A stretch of 64,000 nt of DNA from Streptomyces sp. B21-105 (GTDB lineage: Bacteria; Actinomycetota; Actinomycetes; Streptomycetales; Streptomycetaceae). The notes below the pieces were generated by a model. It saw only the letters and a list, made by a program, of their open reading frames with translations. It had not been told where the DNA came from and did no database searches. Positions 27,503-36,608 of the stretch are shown in pieces (within the stretch, counting starts at the first letter, position 1; every line of letters starts with the position of its first letter). The translations under genes and the position numbers were made by a program. The stretch is from the NCBI RefSeq assembly GCF_036898465.1, contig NZ_JARUMJ010000001.1:2108001-2172000 (forward strand). Reading direction: 5' to 3'.

Positions 27503-27808
27503 ATGGGCGTGCAGCAGGAGGCCGGTGTCGGCGGTGAGGCGCTGGAGGTCTGGATCGATCAGGATCTCTGTACCGGTGACGGGATCTGTGCGCAGTACGC
27601 GCCTGAGGTGTTCGAGCTGGACATCGACGGCCTGGCGTATGTGAAGGGCGCGGATGAGGAGCTGTTGCAGGCGGTGGGGGCTGCGGCGCCGGTTCCGCTG
27701 CCGTTGTTGACGGATGTGGTCGATTCGGCGCGGGAGTGTCCGGGTGACTGTATTCATGTGCGTCGGGTTTCGGACCGGGTGGAGGTGTTCGGTCCGGACG
27801 CGGAGTGA
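27503..27808 (+). CDS. Ferredoxin, [3Fe-4S]/[4Fe-4S] type
   Basis: A 101-residue ferredoxin. The cluster ligands are C-x5-C in DLCTGDGICAQYAPEVF and the later ECPGDCIHV, a spacing typical of actinobacterial single-cluster ferredoxins that serve cytochromes P450 and related oxygenases. A GTG six bases after the ATG has better spacing from GGGAG, so the true start could be 27509. It is divergent from arc; no P450 is present in the window, so its electron partners are elsewhere. Confidence 0.9.
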   Translation: MGVQQEAGVGGEALEVWIDQDLCTGDGICAQYAPEVFELDIDGLAYVKGADEELLQAVGAAAPVPLPLLTDVVDSARECPGDCIHVRRVSDRVEVFGPDAE

Positions 27809-27865
27809 GGTGTCGGCTGCGGGCTGTGAGTGTTGTCTGATTTCTCACAGGGCGAACGGCGTGGT

Positions 27866-28438
27866 TCAGATGCTGCGGGCGCCTGCGGGGGCGGAGCGGA
27901 TGAACTTGTCGTCCTTCCACTGCCAGCTGGCGCTGTCTTTCACGTCGGGGCAGCAACTGGGCACGTCGGGGGTGGAGTAGCCGAGGAGTGTGGCGAGGAC
28001 GGTTCCGTCGGTGACGGTGAGGCCGGTGACGGTGTTGCGTGCTGTGGGGTCGATGAGGGTGGCGACTATGCGCGCGTGGGTGTGGCCGGGGTTGTGGGTG
28101 AGGACGTAGACGCCGTCGGGTGGGGTGCCCATGGGGGCGTCGCAGTGGACGACGGCGACGGTTTCGGGGGTGCCGTCGCCGTCGAGGTCGCCGCTGGCTT
28201 TTTTCACCACGAGGGCTTGTTGGGGGCCGCAGTCGAGGGGGAAGTCGACGTCTGCGGTGGAGGGGGCCGCGGTGGGGGCCGGTTTGGCGTCGGGGGTGGT
28301 GGCCTGGGCGGCGGTGGCGGGTTTGGGTTGCAGGAGCGAGAAAAGGGCGACGACGCCGGCGATGGCGGTGGCGGTCGCGACCCAGTGGATGGGCCGGGTG
28401 TGGGTGTGTGCCAGTTCCGGGACGTCGGGGTGCTGCAC
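27866..28438 (-). CDS. Single-pass membrane protein with DxDxDG-type segment
   Basis: A 190-residue protein with one transmembrane helix near residues 18-36 (WVATATAIAGVVALFSLL), an Ala/Pro-rich stretch, then an extracytoplasmic domain containing SGDLDGDGTPETVAVVHCD, resembling an FG-GAP or calcium-binding repeat. Four cysteines could form disulphides. The GTG at 28438 is chosen because AGGAG lies about ten bases upstream; a longer frame starting at 28501 has a poor ribosome site and a Pro-rich start. Function unknown. Confidence 0.65.
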   Translation of the reverse strand: MQHPDVPELAHTHTRPIHWVATATAIAGVVALFSLLQPKPATAAQATTPDAKPAPTAAPSTADVDFPLDCGPQQALVVKKASGDLDGDGTPETVAVVHCDAPMGTPPDGVYVLTHNPGHTHARIVATLIDPTARNTVTGLTVTDGTVLATLLGYSTPDVPSCCPDVKDSASWQWKDDKFIRSAPAGARSI

Positions 28439-28609
28439 TAGGAGTTTCTCCTGCGGTGGCGGTGCCGGTGGGGGTGGGGGTTGGCCAGCATCGTGCCACA
28501 CGACACAGGGTGGGGGAACGGCGGGGTGCGGGATTTCGGACGTGCGGAGGGGGTGGGGAGCGGGGTGGGGAACGTGCGTCGTGCACGCTCCGGCTCGGGG
28601 GGCAACGGG

Positions 28610-28663
28610 AAGGCGCCGTGGTCGAGTTCCGGTGGTGCTGGGGGAACTCGGGCACGGCGCCTT
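28610..28663 (-). terminator. Two-stage hairpin downstream of trmI
   Basis: An outer stem of 11 bp (AAGGCGCCGTG and complement) and an inner stem of 7 bp (GAGTTCC and complement) are separated by a 3x3 internal loop. Located 37 bases past the trmI stop. Confidence 0.75.
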
Positions 28664-28699
28664 GTCGTTGGGCTGGGGTGGGGTGGCGCGGGCCGCCGG

Positions 28700-29602
28700 T
28701 CAGCGGCCGCTGCCTCCGTCGGCGTTGGGGCCGGTGTAGTCCTCGCCGTAGGCGCCCTTGGCGGGGCGGCGGCGGCGCATGGGCGGCTCGACGCCGTCGG
28801 CGAGGCGGCGGGCGGTGAGCAGGAAGCCGGTGTGGCCGATCATCCGGTGGTCCGGGCGGACGGCGAGGCCTTCCACGTGCCAGTTGCGGATCATCGATTC
28901 CCAGGAGGTGGGCTCGTTGAAGGAGCCGATCTCACGGATGGACTCGACGGTGCGGGCGAGCTGGGTGGTGGTGGCGACGTAGCAGCACAGGATGCCGCCG
29001 GGCACGAGTGCCTTCGAGACGGCTTCGAGGCATTCCCACGGGGCGAGCATGTCGAGGATGACGCGGTCGACGTCGGTGTCGGACAGGTTGTCCTGGAGGT
29101 CGCCGACGGTGAGCTGCCAGGCGGGGTGGGGGCCGCCGAAGTAGCGTTCCACGTTCTGCTGGGCGATCTCGGCGAAGTCCTCGCGGCGCTCGTAGGAGTG
29201 CAGCATGCCCTGGTCGCCGATGGCGCGCAGCAGGAAGCTGCTGAGCGAGCCGGAGCCGACGCCGGCCTCGACGACGCGGGCGCCGGGGAAGATGTCGGCG
29301 AAGGCGAGGATCTGTCCCGCGTCCTTGGGGTAGACGACGGCTGCCCCGCGGGGCATGGAGAGGACGTAGTCGGGGAGCAGGGGGCGCAGCGCGAGGTAGG
29401 CGACGTTCCCGGTGGTGCGGACCACGCTGCCCTCGGGTGCGCCGATCAGTTCGTCGTGCGGGAAGGAACCCTTGTGGGTGTGGAAGTTCTTCCCGGCTTC
29501 GAGCGTGAACGTGTAGTGACGGCCCTTGGGGTCGGTCAGCTGAACCTGGTCCCCGACCTTGAAGGGCCCGCGCCTGCGGGCGGCACCGGTCGGTTCGGAC
29601 AT
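28700..29602 (-). CDS. trmI: tRNA (adenine-N1)-methyltransferase TrmI
   Basis: A 300-residue SAM-dependent enzyme: an N-terminal beta-barrel (residues 1-90) with the YPKDAGQILAFADI linker, then a Rossmann fold with motif I VVEAGVGSGSLSSFLLRAIG and motif IV DMLAPWE. It methylates N1 of A58 in tRNA, stabilising the T-loop. In actinomycetes trmI is usually located by arc and the proteasome genes, as here. A proline/arginine-rich tail of about 30 residues is typical for the family. Confidence 0.92.
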   Translation of the reverse strand: MSEPTGAARRRGPFKVGDQVQLTDPKGRHYTFTLEAGKNFHTHKGSFPHDELIGAPEGSVVRTTGNVAYLALRPLLPDYVLSMPRGAAVVYPKDAGQILAFADIFPGARVVEAGVGSGSLSSFLLRAIGDQGMLHSYERREDFAEIAQQNVERYFGGPHPAWQLTVGDLQDNLSDTDVDRVILDMLAPWECLEAVSKALVPGGILCCYVATTTQLARTVESIREIGSFNEPTSWESMIRNWHVEGLAVRPDHRMIGHTGFLLTARRLADGVEPPMRRRRPAKGAYGEDYTGPNADGGSGR

Positions 29603-29671
29603 GTGACCAGCCTACCGGCGTTTGGTGGGGTCGCCGACCATCGGGGGTGTGTGCGGCGGCTGGGGAGGTGG

Positions 29672-31375
29672 TCAGTTGGGGCGGGCCATGGCTTTGACGA
29701 AGGCGCGTTCGACGTCGGCGGCGGAGAGTACGCCGAAGATCTCTCCGGTTTCCTCGACGACGAGGTATTCGGTGGCGGGGGTGGCGCGCAGGACGTCGAG
29801 GAGGTCTTCGCCGGCGAGTTCGGCGGAGACGCGCATGCCGTCGCTGAGGTCCTGGGCGAGGCCGCTGACGGCGACCCAGGGGCGGCGGTGTTCGGGGACG
29901 CCGACGATGGCGGCTTCCCGGACGAGGGAGAGCGGTTCGCCGTTGGCGTCGACGACGACGAGGGCGCGGGCGCCGGCGTCGTTGGCGCGGCGGAGGGCTT
30001 CGGAGAGGGGGGTGTGGGATTCGACGGGGACGGCGCGTCGGGTGAGGGTGCGGGCGCGGAGTTCGGGGAGGTGTTCGCGCAGGCGGGCCATGCGCAGGCT
30101 GTTGCCGGCGCCGGTCCAGATGATCGCGGCGAGGATGGCGGCGAGCAGGGCGTCGGTGACGGTGTCCATGCCGACGCTGTCTTCGGCGCCTGAGCCGAGG
30201 GCGCCCGACTGGGTGAGGAGGGGCAGGCCGATGAGGACGGAGACGGCGAGCGCGCGGCCGACCCAGGCGGCGGCGACGGTGCCGCTCATGGGCTTGCCGG
30301 TGATCTTCCAGACGACGGCGCGGAGCATGCGGCCGCCGTCGAGGGGGAGGCCGGGCAGGAGGTTGAAGATCGCCACGATGAGGTTGGAGATCATCAGGCC
30401 GGCGACGAGGACGCCGGGGACCGTGCCGGGTTCGACGGTTTTCATGGCGAGGTAGAACACGCCGGCCAGGGCGAGGGAGAGGAGGGGGCCGACGAAGGCG
30501 AGCCAGAACTCGCGGCCGGGCGTCTCGGCTTCCTTCTCGATCTCGGAGACGCCGCCGAAGAACTGGAGCTGGATGCGGCGGACGGGGAGTTTGAAGCGGA
30601 GGGCGGCGATGGTGTGGGCGAGTTCGTGGATGAGGACGGAGGCGTAGAAGGCGACTGCGAAGAAGAGGGAGACGAGGTAGCGGGCGGCGCCGAGTTCGGG
30701 GAGGACGCGGTCGAGCTGGCCGCCGAAGACCCAGGTGATGAGGGCGGCGACGAGGAACCAGCTGGGGGCGACGTAGACGGGGACGCCGAAGGGCCTGCCC
30801 ATGAGGATGCCGCCGCGGGGCTGCTCCTGCGGGCGCTGGGGCGGGGGGCCCTTGGGGAGGGCGGAGGGTGCGGGGGGTGTGGCGTCGGCTTCGGGCCTGG
30901 CTTGGGCTGCGGTTTCGCTCCCGGCTCCGGCTTCGGGCCTGGCGCCGGCTTCTGCGGCGTGGTGGCCGTTGGGGGCGTCGGCCTCGTCACCGGCGGCCTT
31001 GTCCACCGAGGCCTTGTCCACCGCGGGCTCGTCCACCGCGGGCTCGTCCACCGCGGGCTCGTCCACCGCGGGCTCGTCCACTGCGGGCTCGTCGGCGTCG
31101 GCTGTGTTGTCGTCGGTGGCCCTGTCCGCTCCGGGCCGGCCGGTTCCGGTGTCGGGCTTGCCGCCGGTGGCGGTGACCGGGGTGAGGGTGGGGTCCGTTT
31201 CGGGGGTGTGGCTGTCGTCGTGGGGGGCCGGTTGCGGCTGGTGGGCGTCCGTGGGGTCGGCGGCCCGGGGCTCGCTCGGCTGGACGTCGTCGGCCGCGGA
31301 CGCAGGTGTCGCGGGGTGCTCGGCCGACTGTTCGCTGTCCGGCCGCGGCCGCCCGCTCGCGCCGCTTTCCACCAC
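29672..31375 (-). CDS. Site-2 protease (M50 family) with CBS domains and acidic N-terminal extension
   Basis: A 567-residue protein from GTG 31375 (GAGGGG upstream; a second GTG follows). Residues 1-185 are disordered, Pro/Ala/Asp/Glu-rich, with DEPAV repeated five times at about 96-120. Residues 190-440 are the membrane metalloprotease: HELAH at 250-254 and the LPLDGGRML motif near 346. Two C-terminal CBS domains follow (about 445-567). Such enzymes cut transmembrane anti-sigma or regulatory proteins. The annotated start in relatives may be ATG 30803 (MGRPFGVPV), which would exclude the extension, but the extension shows strong GC3 bias. It lies 69 bases upstream of trmI. Confidence 0.82.
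   Translation of the reverse strand: MVESGASGRPRPDSEQSAEHPATPASAADDVQPSEPRAADPTDAHQPQPAPHDDSHTPETDPTLTPVTATGGKPDTGTGRPGADRATDDNTADADEPAVDEPAVDEPAVDEPAVDEPAVDKASVDKAAGDEADAPNGHHAAEAGARPEAGAGSETAAQARPEADATPPAPSALPKGPPPQRPQEQPRGGILMGRPFGVPVYVAPSWFLVAALITWVFGGQLDRVLPELGAARYLVSLFFAVAFYASVLIHELAHTIAALRFKLPVRRIQLQFFGGVSEIEKEAETPGREFWLAFVGPLLSLALAGVFYLAMKTVEPGTVPGVLVAGLMISNLIVAIFNLLPGLPLDGGRMLRAVVWKITGKPMSGTVAAAWVGRALAVSVLIGLPLLTQSGALGSGAEDSVGMDTVTDALLAAILAAIIWTGAGNSLRMARLREHLPELRARTLTRRAVPVESHTPLSEALRRANDAGARALVVVDANGEPLSLVREAAIVGVPEHRRPWVAVSGLAQDLSDGMRVSAELAGEDLLDVLRATPATEYLVVEETGEIFGVLSAADVERAFVKAMARPN
31006..31095 (-). repeat. 15-bp coding repeat in the site-2 protease extension
   Basis: About six 15-bp units (ccgcgggctcgtcca on the + strand, the outer ones diverged) encode the DEPAV series and its decayed neighbour. 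A whole-codon unit keeps the frame. Confidence 0.85.
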
Positions 31376-31528
31376 GGTGTCCCCTCGATCGAAGCATCTC
31401 CGGCCCGTGACGGGCGGGAGGGTCTGTGACCGATGGTATGCGGCGGTCGTGCGGTGTTCCGCCCGGCACCCCCTTGTGTTTTCGGGCTTGTGGGTGACTG
31501 TCAGTGCTGGGCCGTAAGGTCTTGGGTC

Positions 31529-32512
31529 ATGGAGAGCAGCAGCGAGGGCGTCGTCCGGGCGGGCGACGGCGGTGTGGTGGAGGAGCCGTCGGGCACGGGC
31601 GCGGCCGGGCCGAAGGGGGCGGCGGCGGGGGTTGTCGCGGCGGCTCCTGCGTCGCTGTCGCCGTCGCGGGCGGGGGATTTCATGCAGTGTCCGCTGCTGT
31701 ACCGGTTCCGGGTGATCGACCGGCTGCCGGAGAAGCCGAGTCCGGCGGCGACGAAGGGGACGCTGGTGCACGCCGTCCTGGAGCGGTTGTTCGACGCGCC
31801 GGCGGCGGAGCGGACGGCGGCGGGGGCGAAGTCGTTGATCCCGGGGCAGTGGGACCGGCTGCGCGAGACGCGGCCGGAGGTGGCGGAGCTGTTCGCCGAC
31901 GATCCGGAGGGCGAGCGGTTCGCCGGCTGGCTGGCGGAGGCGGAGCGGCTGGTCGAGCGCTGGTTCACGCTGGAGGATCCGACGCGGCTCGAGCCGGCCG
32001 AGCGGGAGCTGTTCGTGGAGGCGGAGCTGGAGTCGGGGCTGCGGCTTCGCGGGATCATCGACCGGGTCGACGTGGCGCCGACGGGTGAGGTGCGGATCGT
32101 CGACTACAAGACGGGCAAGGCTCCGCGCCCGGAGTACGCCGAGGGCGCGCTGTTCCAGATGAAGTTCTACGCGCTGGTCGTGTGGCGGTTGAAGAACGTC
32201 GTGCCCCGGCGGCTGCAGCTGGTGTACCTGGGCAGCGGGGACGTGCTGACGTACGACCCGGTCCTGGCGGATCTGGAGGGTGTGGAGCGCAAGCTGCTCG
32301 CGTTGTGGGAGGCGATCCGGGAGGCGACGCGGACCGGCGAGTGGCGGCCCCGGCCGACGAAGCTGTGCGGTTGGTGCGATCACCGGGCGCACTGTCCGGA
32401 GTTCGGCGGTACTCCCCCGCCGTATCCGCTGCCGGTGACGCTCGAGGTGCCGGCGCCGGTGAGGGCGGCCGCGTCGGAGGATGGGGCGCAGGGCAGAATG
32501 GGGCCGGGCTAG
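31529..32512 (+). CDS. RecB-family PD-(D/E)XK nuclease, Cas4-like
   Basis: A 327-residue protein. The nuclease core is GIIDRVDVAPTGEVRIVDYK, giving the D...D-x-K motif with a following TGK. Four cysteines, Cys54 in FMQC and CGWCDHRAHC near residue 275, match the iron-sulfur site of Cas4/AddB-like nucleases. Start ATG 31529 behind AAGG. It is followed 14 bases later by the response regulator gene. Probable 5'-3' exonuclease activity; no CRISPR array or Cas genes are nearby. Confidence 0.88.
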   Translation: MESSSEGVVRAGDGGVVEEPSGTGAAGPKGAAAGVVAAAPASLSPSRAGDFMQCPLLYRFRVIDRLPEKPSPAATKGTLVHAVLERLFDAPAAERTAAGAKSLIPGQWDRLRETRPEVAELFADDPEGERFAGWLAEAERLVERWFTLEDPTRLEPAERELFVEAELESGLRLRGIIDRVDVAPTGEVRIVDYKTGKAPRPEYAEGALFQMKFYALVVWRLKNVVPRRLQLVYLGSGDVLTYDPVLADLEGVERKLLALWEAIREATRTGEWRPRPTKLCGWCDHRAHCPEFGGTPPPYPLPVTLEVPAPVRAAASEDGAQGRMGPG

Positions 32513-32526
32513 AGAAGGAGATCCAC

Positions 32527-33198
32527 GTGGCCATCCGCGTCCTACTGGTCGACGACCAGCCGCTGTTGCGCACGGGCTTCCGGATGATTCTGGAGGCCGA
32601 GCAGGACATCGCGGTCGTCGGCGAGGCCGGAGACGGCCTGCAGGCCATCGACCAGGTGCGGGCGTTGCAGCCCGATGTGGTGCTGATGGACATCCGCATG
32701 CCGCGGATGGACGGGGTGGAGGCGACCCGGCAGATCACCGGTCCGGGGCGGGACGGTCCGGCGAAGGTGCTGGTGCTGACCACGTTCGATCTGGACGAGT
32801 ACGTGGTGGAGGCGCTGCGGGCGGGGGCCAGCGGGTTCCTGTTGAAGGACGCCCCGGCCAATGAGCTGGTGCAGGCGATCCGGGTGGTGGCTTCCGGTGA
32901 GGCCATGCTGGCGCCGAGCATCACGCGTCGGCTGCTCGACAAGTACGCCACGCATCTGCCGTCGGGCGAGGAGCCGGTGCCGGACACGCTGCACACGCTG
33001 ACCGACCGGGAGGTGGAGGTGCTGAAGCTGGTGGCGCGCGGGTTGTCGAACGCCGAGATCGCCGCCGATCTGTTCGTGAGCGAGACGACGGTGAAGACGC
33101 ATGTCGGGCATGTGCTGACGAAGCTGGGGCTGCGGGACCGGGTGCAGGCCGCGGTGTACGCGTATGAGAGCGGTCTGGTGCGTCCGGGCGCCCAGTAG
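32527..33198 (+). CDS. Orphan NarL-type response regulator
   Basis: A 223-residue response regulator. The receiver domain has phosphoacceptor D55 (VVLMDIRMPRMDG), acidic D9/D10 and K107; the C terminus is a LuxR-type helix-turn-helix (LTDREVEVLKLVARGLSNAE). Start GTG 32527 behind AAGGAG, closely coupled to the RecB-like nuclease. No histidine kinase is nearby, so the partner is unknown or it acts without phosphorylation. Confidence 0.93.
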   Translation: MAIRVLLVDDQPLLRTGFRMILEAEQDIAVVGEAGDGLQAIDQVRALQPDVVLMDIRMPRMDGVEATRQITGPGRDGPAKVLVLTTFDLDEYVVEALRAGASGFLLKDAPANELVQAIRVVASGEAMLAPSITRRLLDKYATHLPSGEEPVPDTLHTLTDREVEVLKLVARGLSNAEIAADLFVSETTVKTHVGHVLTKLGLRDRVQAAVYAYESGLVRPGAQ

Positions 33199-33260
33199 GC
33201 GCGCGGGAGCCGGCCGGAGCCCGCGGTGTACGGGTCCGGCGGCGTTGCACGGGTACAACG

Positions 33261-33294
33261 GCGAAGGGCGTCCCACCTCCGGGGCGCCCTTCGC
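33261..33294 (+). terminator. Hairpin after the response regulator
   Basis: A 10-bp stem GCGAAGGGCG with its complement around a 14-base loop that can itself pair (CCC/GGG). Between the convergent response-regulator and oligopeptide-binding protein genes. Confidence 0.7.
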
Positions 33295-33339
33295 TGTCGT
33301 GCGCGGACTCGTCGTGCGCGGGGCTCGGTGCGCGGGGGC

Positions 33340-34920
33340 TCAGCTCTTGCTGAGTTCCCAGAAGCGGAACACGGTGGAGGCGTCCAGGCAGTTCTGCAGG
33401 CCGTAGACGTTCTCTCCGACGACGGCGTACTGCTTGCCCTGCCAGACGGGCAGGAGGGGGACCTGTGCGGCGACGATGTTCTGCAGTCGGCCGTAGTCGG
33501 TGTCGGTGGCGCCGCGGTCGCTCTGTGCGGCGGTGCGCGGGATGAGCGTCCCGGTGATCGTCTCGTCGGTGTAGTGGTTGCTCAGCACGTTGTCCTCGCC
33601 GAAGAAGGGCGAGGTGAAGTTGTCGGCGTCCGGGTAGTCGGGCACCCAGCCCTTGACGTAGACGCCGTACTTGCCGGCGGCGATGTCCTTCTCGTACTGG
33701 CCGAAGGCCACGGACTCGACGTCGGCGTCGAACAGGCCGCTGGCGTTGAGCTGGGCCGCGACGGCCTTGAGTTCCTGGTCGGTGGACGGGCCGTAGCGGG
33801 ACGGGGTCGACCAGAGGGTGAGCCGCACCTTGTCGGTGATGCCGTCCGCGGCGAGTGCGGCGGCGGCGTCGGTGCGGGAGGGCCGGGCGCCGTAGCGGTC
33901 GAAGAAGGCGGTGTTGTGGCCCGCGATGCCTGCCGGGATGATCGAGTAGAGCGGGTCGGCGGTGCCCTGGTAGACGTTCTTGATGAGTGCTTCGCGGTCG
34001 ATGAGGTGGGCGATGGCCCGCCGGACGCCGAGCTTTCCGGCGACGGGGTCGTCCATGTTGAAGACGAGGTGCTGGACTTCCGCGCTGCTGCCCTCGACGA
34101 CCTCGGCGCGGGCGTCGGTGCTCTGCTGGATGTCGGCGATGTCGGCGGCGGTCAGGCCCCGGTAGGCGATGTCGACGTCGCCGTCGAGCAGGGCCTTCTT
34201 GAGGGCCTTCTGGTCACCGCTGAAGAACTTGAGGGTGACGCCGGTGTTCCGGGCGTCGCCGGCGGTGCCCCGGTAGTGGTCGTTGACGGAGAAGACGGCT
34301 TCGTCGTCGCTGAAGGAGTCGAGCGTGTAGGGGCCGGAGCCGACGGCTTCGCCGTCCTCGCGCAGGCCGTCGGTGTCGTACTGCCGGTGGTCGACGATGG
34401 AGCCGGCGCCCGAGGCGATCTTGCTGGGGAAGGTGGCGTCGGGGGTCTTGAGCTTGAAGACGACGGTTTTGGCGTCGGGTGTCTCGATCGCGTCGAGCGT
34501 GGAGAACATGATCGCCGGTCCGGCGGCGTCGTTGATCTTCAGCATGCGGTCGAAGGAGAACTTGACGTCCTTCGAGGTGAGCGGGTCGCCGTTGCTGAAC
34601 TTCAGGTCGTCCTTCAGGGTGCAGCTGTAGACCTGGGTCCGGGTGTCGGTGAAACGGCACTCGCGGGCGGCGTCGGGTTCGGGTTCGGTGGCGCCCTTGG
34701 GGAAGCTCAGCAGTGACTGGAAGACGTTGTTGAACAGCAGCCAGGAGCCGGGGTCGTAGCCGGAGGCGGGGTCCGTGGCCAGGACCTCGTCGGACATGCC
34801 GAGGACCACCGCGGAGGCGTCGCCCCCCGCGCCCCCGCCCTGGGTGCCGCAGCCGGTCAGCAGGCCTAAGGCCAGCCCCGTCATGATCGGCAGGACTGGC
34901 CTTTGGTTGCGCAGGTTCAC
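33340..34920 (-). CDS. Family 5 extracellular solute-binding lipoprotein (peptide/nickel type)
   Basis: A 526-residue lipoprotein: signal peptide with LLTGC (Cys24), then a family-5 substrate-binding domain of the DppA/OppA type, including FSNGDPLTSKDVKFSFDRML and the RFWELSK end. It captures peptides or related solutes for an ABC transporter. Start GTG 34920 with AAGG seven bases upstream. It lies 80 bases downstream of a paralogue and no permease or ATPase gene is adjacent. Confidence 0.9.
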   Translation of the reverse strand: MNLRNQRPVLPIMTGLALGLLTGCGTQGGGAGGDASAVVLGMSDEVLATDPASGYDPGSWLLFNNVFQSLLSFPKGATEPEPDAARECRFTDTRTQVYSCTLKDDLKFSNGDPLTSKDVKFSFDRMLKINDAAGPAIMFSTLDAIETPDAKTVVFKLKTPDATFPSKIASGAGSIVDHRQYDTDGLREDGEAVGSGPYTLDSFSDDEAVFSVNDHYRGTAGDARNTGVTLKFFSGDQKALKKALLDGDVDIAYRGLTAADIADIQQSTDARAEVVEGSSAEVQHLVFNMDDPVAGKLGVRRAIAHLIDREALIKNVYQGTADPLYSIIPAGIAGHNTAFFDRYGARPSRTDAAAALAADGITDKVRLTLWSTPSRYGPSTDQELKAVAAQLNASGLFDADVESVAFGQYEKDIAAGKYGVYVKGWVPDYPDADNFTSPFFGEDNVLSNHYTDETITGTLIPRTAAQSDRGATDTDYGRLQNIVAAQVPLLPVWQGKQYAVVGENVYGLQNCLDASTVFRFWELSKS

Positions 34921-35000
34921 GTAGTGCCTTGTCGTCGTGTTCTCGTCGCGCCGGAGCCCCGGTCCGGGCCCCGGGCAGGGGGCATGGGACAGGGGGCTCG

Positions 35001-36608
35001 TCAGCTGCTCGCGCCGCGGCCGAGCTCCCACAGCTGCAGGGTCGCGGAGGAGTTCAGCGCGTACGCCGTGCCCGTGACGTCGTTGTCGGCGGCGACGTAC
35101 TGCTTGCCCTGCCACAGCGGCAGGATCGGGACGTCCTTGGCGACGACGTCCTGGATCTCCGTCAGGCTCTTGGTGGCGTTCTGGCGGTCGGCCTCGCGGC
35201 GGGAGGACGGGATCAGGGTGTCGATGATGTCGCTGTTGCTGTACGGCGACTTGAGGAAGTTGTCCTTGTCGAGGAACGGGGCGACGAAGTTGTCGGCGTC
35301 GGGGAAGTCGGGGAACCAGCCCATGCCCCAGACGGCGTACTCGCCCTTGCGTTCGGCCGGGACGAAGGCGTCCCAGGCGGTGCCCTTGATGGTGACGTCG
35401 AACAGGCCGCTGTCGTTGAGCTGCTTCTGCAGCACCTCGAACTCCTGCTTGGTGGCCGGACCGTAGTGGTCGGTCGTGTAGTTCAGCGTCACCTTCACCG
35501 GCTTGGTGATGTCCGCGTCGGCCAGCAGGGCCTTGGCCTTGCCGACGTTGGGATCGCCGTAGGTGTTGACGAACGAGTTGGAGTGACCGGTGAGGCCGGC
35601 CGGGACGAGCGAGTAGAGGGGTTCGGCCTGGGAGCCGTACACCTTGGACACCAACTCGCCGCGGTTGATGATCTGGGCCATGGCCTGGCGGACGGCCTTG
35701 GACTTGACGGCCGGGTCCGTGGTGTTGAACGCGAGGTAGCGGATCTCGAGGCCGTTCAGTTCGACCAGGTCGATGTCTCCGCCGGCGGGTGCCTCGGAGA
35801 GCTTCTTGATCTGCTCCGGCGACATGGTGCGGGTCATGAGGTCGATGTCGCCCTTTTCGAGGGCGGTGCCCATGGCGTCGGCGTCCTTGTAGGACACCAT
35901 GTCGACCTCGTCGTTGTTCACCTTCAGCGTCCCCTTGTAGTGGGGGTTCTTGGTGAACACGGCCTTGGTCATCTCGTCGCCGTCGGTGTCGGCCTTGAGG
36001 ACGTAGGGGCCGGATCCGTCGACCGCGAAGCCGTCGCGCAGCTTGCCCTTGTCGTAGTCGTCGGGGTTGACGATGCCGGCGACCGGGGTCGACAGCTTGA
36101 AGGGGAAGGTGGCGTCGGCGGTCTTGAGGTGGAAGATGACTTCGTTGTCGCCCTGCGTTTCGATGGTGTCGATGGTGGACAGCAGGGCGAACACGCCGGA
36201 GTCGGCCTTGATGGCACGGGCGCGCTCGATGGAGAACTTGACGTCGTCGGCCGTGACGTCGTCGCCGTCGGCGAACTTCAGGCCGCTGCGCAGCTTGCAG
36301 GCGTAGCGTTCGTTGCCGGTGTCGGTGAAGCCGCAGCTCTCGGCGGCCTCGGGGACGGGGTCGCCGTCACCCTTGGGCTGGATCATCAGGGTCTGCACGG
36401 TCTGGCGCAGGATGTTCCAGGTGCCGACGTCGTAGGAGTAGGCCGGGTCGAGCGGGGCCGGGGCTTCCTTGGTGACGGTGAACCGGTCGGTGGTGCCCAC
36501 GACGATGGCGTCGCCGCTGCCGCTGCCGCTGCCGGACCCTCCGCAGGCGGCGAGCACGGGCGCGAGCAGACTGACCACGGCCGGCAGCACCAAAGTCTTG
36601 CGGTTCAT
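35001..36608 (-). CDS. Family 5 extracellular solute-binding lipoprotein, paralogue
   Basis: A 535-residue lipoprotein with lipobox LAAC (Cys22) and a Gly/Ser linker, then the same DppA/OppA-type fold (FADGDDVTADDVKFSIERAR, YAVWGMGWFPDFPDADNF). It shares the C-terminal LPLWQGKQY and WELGR pattern with the downstream gene, so the pair arose by tandem duplication and then diverged. Start ATG 36608 with GGAG about ten bases upstream. Confidence 0.91.
   Translation of the reverse strand: MNRKTLVLPAVVSLLAPVLAACGGSGSGSGSGDAIVVGTTDRFTVTKEAPAPLDPAYSYDVGTWNILRQTVQTLMIQPKGDGDPVPEAAESCGFTDTGNERYACKLRSGLKFADGDDVTADDVKFSIERARAIKADSGVFALLSTIDTIETQGDNEVIFHLKTADATFPFKLSTPVAGIVNPDDYDKGKLRDGFAVDGSGPYVLKADTDGDEMTKAVFTKNPHYKGTLKVNNDEVDMVSYKDADAMGTALEKGDIDLMTRTMSPEQIKKLSEAPAGGDIDLVELNGLEIRYLAFNTTDPAVKSKAVRQAMAQIINRGELVSKVYGSQAEPLYSLVPAGLTGHSNSFVNTYGDPNVGKAKALLADADITKPVKVTLNYTTDHYGPATKQEFEVLQKQLNDSGLFDVTIKGTAWDAFVPAERKGEYAVWGMGWFPDFPDADNFVAPFLDKDNFLKSPYSNSDIIDTLIPSSRREADRQNATKSLTEIQDVVAKDVPILPLWQGKQYVAADNDVTGTAYALNSSATLQLWELGRGASS

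Noticed and set aside
31433..31528. Extended start of the RecB-family gene
   Set aside because: The extra residues are Cys/Trp-rich and precede the ribosome site; the ATG at 31529 fits better.
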